Shown here: positions 16,822-17,021 of the stretch, one piece after another
Position numbering within the stretch: position 1 is the stretch's first letter
How the letters are laid out: each line of letters begins with the position of its first letter
Origin: Hyphomicrobiaceae bacterium
GTDB lineage: Bacteria; Pseudomonadota; Alphaproteobacteria; Rhizobiales; Hyphomicrobiaceae
Assembly: GCA_017353825.1 (NCBI GenBank)
Contig: JAFMSC010000038.1
Location: 1-17,021 of the forward strand
Length of the DNA stretch: 17,021 bases
Direction of reading: 5' to 3'
Translations under genes and position numbers: made by a program
The notes under the pieces: model-generated
Told to the model about the DNA's origin: nothing
The model's input: only the letters and a program-made list of their open reading frames with translations
Databases searched by the model: none

Positions 16822-17021
16822 TCAACGCTTGTCCTTGCGCTGCGCCGCGGCGTCGGCGAGCAGATCGCGCAGCGCGGGCCCGAGGTAGGTCTAGATCGCA
16901 TCGACCTCGGCGGCGGTGATCGGGACCGGATCGCCGAGGTTGTCGCGGTCGAGGTGCGGGACTTGGTGCGGAATTTCGGAGAGTTCGTCGCCGTCGACCA
17001 TGTCAGCTTCCAGGTGCGTCG
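16822..17021 (-). pseudogene. 3' part of an unidentified gene with an in-frame TAG (runs off the edge)
   Basis: Reading the minus strand from the edge, one frame gives acidic, plausible protein sequence. It contains MVDGDELSEIPHQV (ATG 17001) and PITAAEVDAI, meets TAG at 16893-16891, then continues sensibly as TYLGPALRDLLADAAAQRKDKR to TGA 16822. The 22 residues after the TAG look like a natural amphipathic, basic C-terminus, so a single nonsense change (or sequencing error) in a formerly intact gene is the simplest reading. The frame is open to the window edge. It precedes the recombinase by 99 bp on the same strand. I do not recognise the family. Confidence 0.5.

Overview
The window is a GC-rich bacterial chromosome segment, most likely from an alphaproteobacterium and probably Hyphomicrobiales. 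The pointers are the gene order sucA-sucB-lpdA, close family resemblance of the 2-oxoglutarate dehydrogenase and BMP-transporter proteins to that group, and strong G/C bias at third codon positions. This assignment is inferred from recalled family resemblance, not from a search.

Layout. (1) 184-6347, plus strand: the three subunits of the 2-oxoglutarate dehydrogenase complex, E1 (sucA), E2 (sucB) and E3 (lpdA). A decayed gene of the L-2-amino-thiazoline-4-carboxylate (ATC) hydrolase family lies between E2 and E3. (2) 6576-11323, plus strand: a complete, tightly packed four-gene ABC importer of the BMP/nucleoside type (double ATPase, two permeases, periplasmic binding protein). It has an inverted-repeat-rich leader. 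A small two-helix membrane protein gene follows at 11583-11831. (3) 11854-14779, minus strand: a Zn-dependent MetE-type methyltransferase of the core-only class, a CaiB/BaiF-type CoA-transferase directly upstream of it, and further upstream the tRNA methyltransferase gene trmO. (4) 14984-17021: a tRNA-Arg(CCG) gene abutted by a large serine recombinase on the minus strand, then a broken, unidentified gene running off the right edge. This looks like the integrase end of a mobile element inserted at the tRNA gene.

How the parts work together. Region 1 is core TCA-cycle metabolism. Region 2 imports a small molecule, probably a nucleoside or purine-like compound. Region 3 may process a methylated or CoA-activated compound, but the substrate cannot be read from the sequence. 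The leaders of the importer (6457-6470) and of the CoA-transferase (14223-14236) both carry the palindrome CGTTG-N4-CAACG. At the second site it overlaps the predicted transcription start, so one regulator may control both units. A third copy lies inside the ATPase coding sequence, where codons for a conserved glycine-rich loop explain it; that keeps the idea tentative.

I see no CRISPR array, rRNA, insertion sequence or convincingly new multi-gene system. The most unusual points are the recombinase reading frame that ends inside the antisense of the tRNA, the shared palindrome, and the ATC-hydrolase relic inside the sucAB-lpd cluster.
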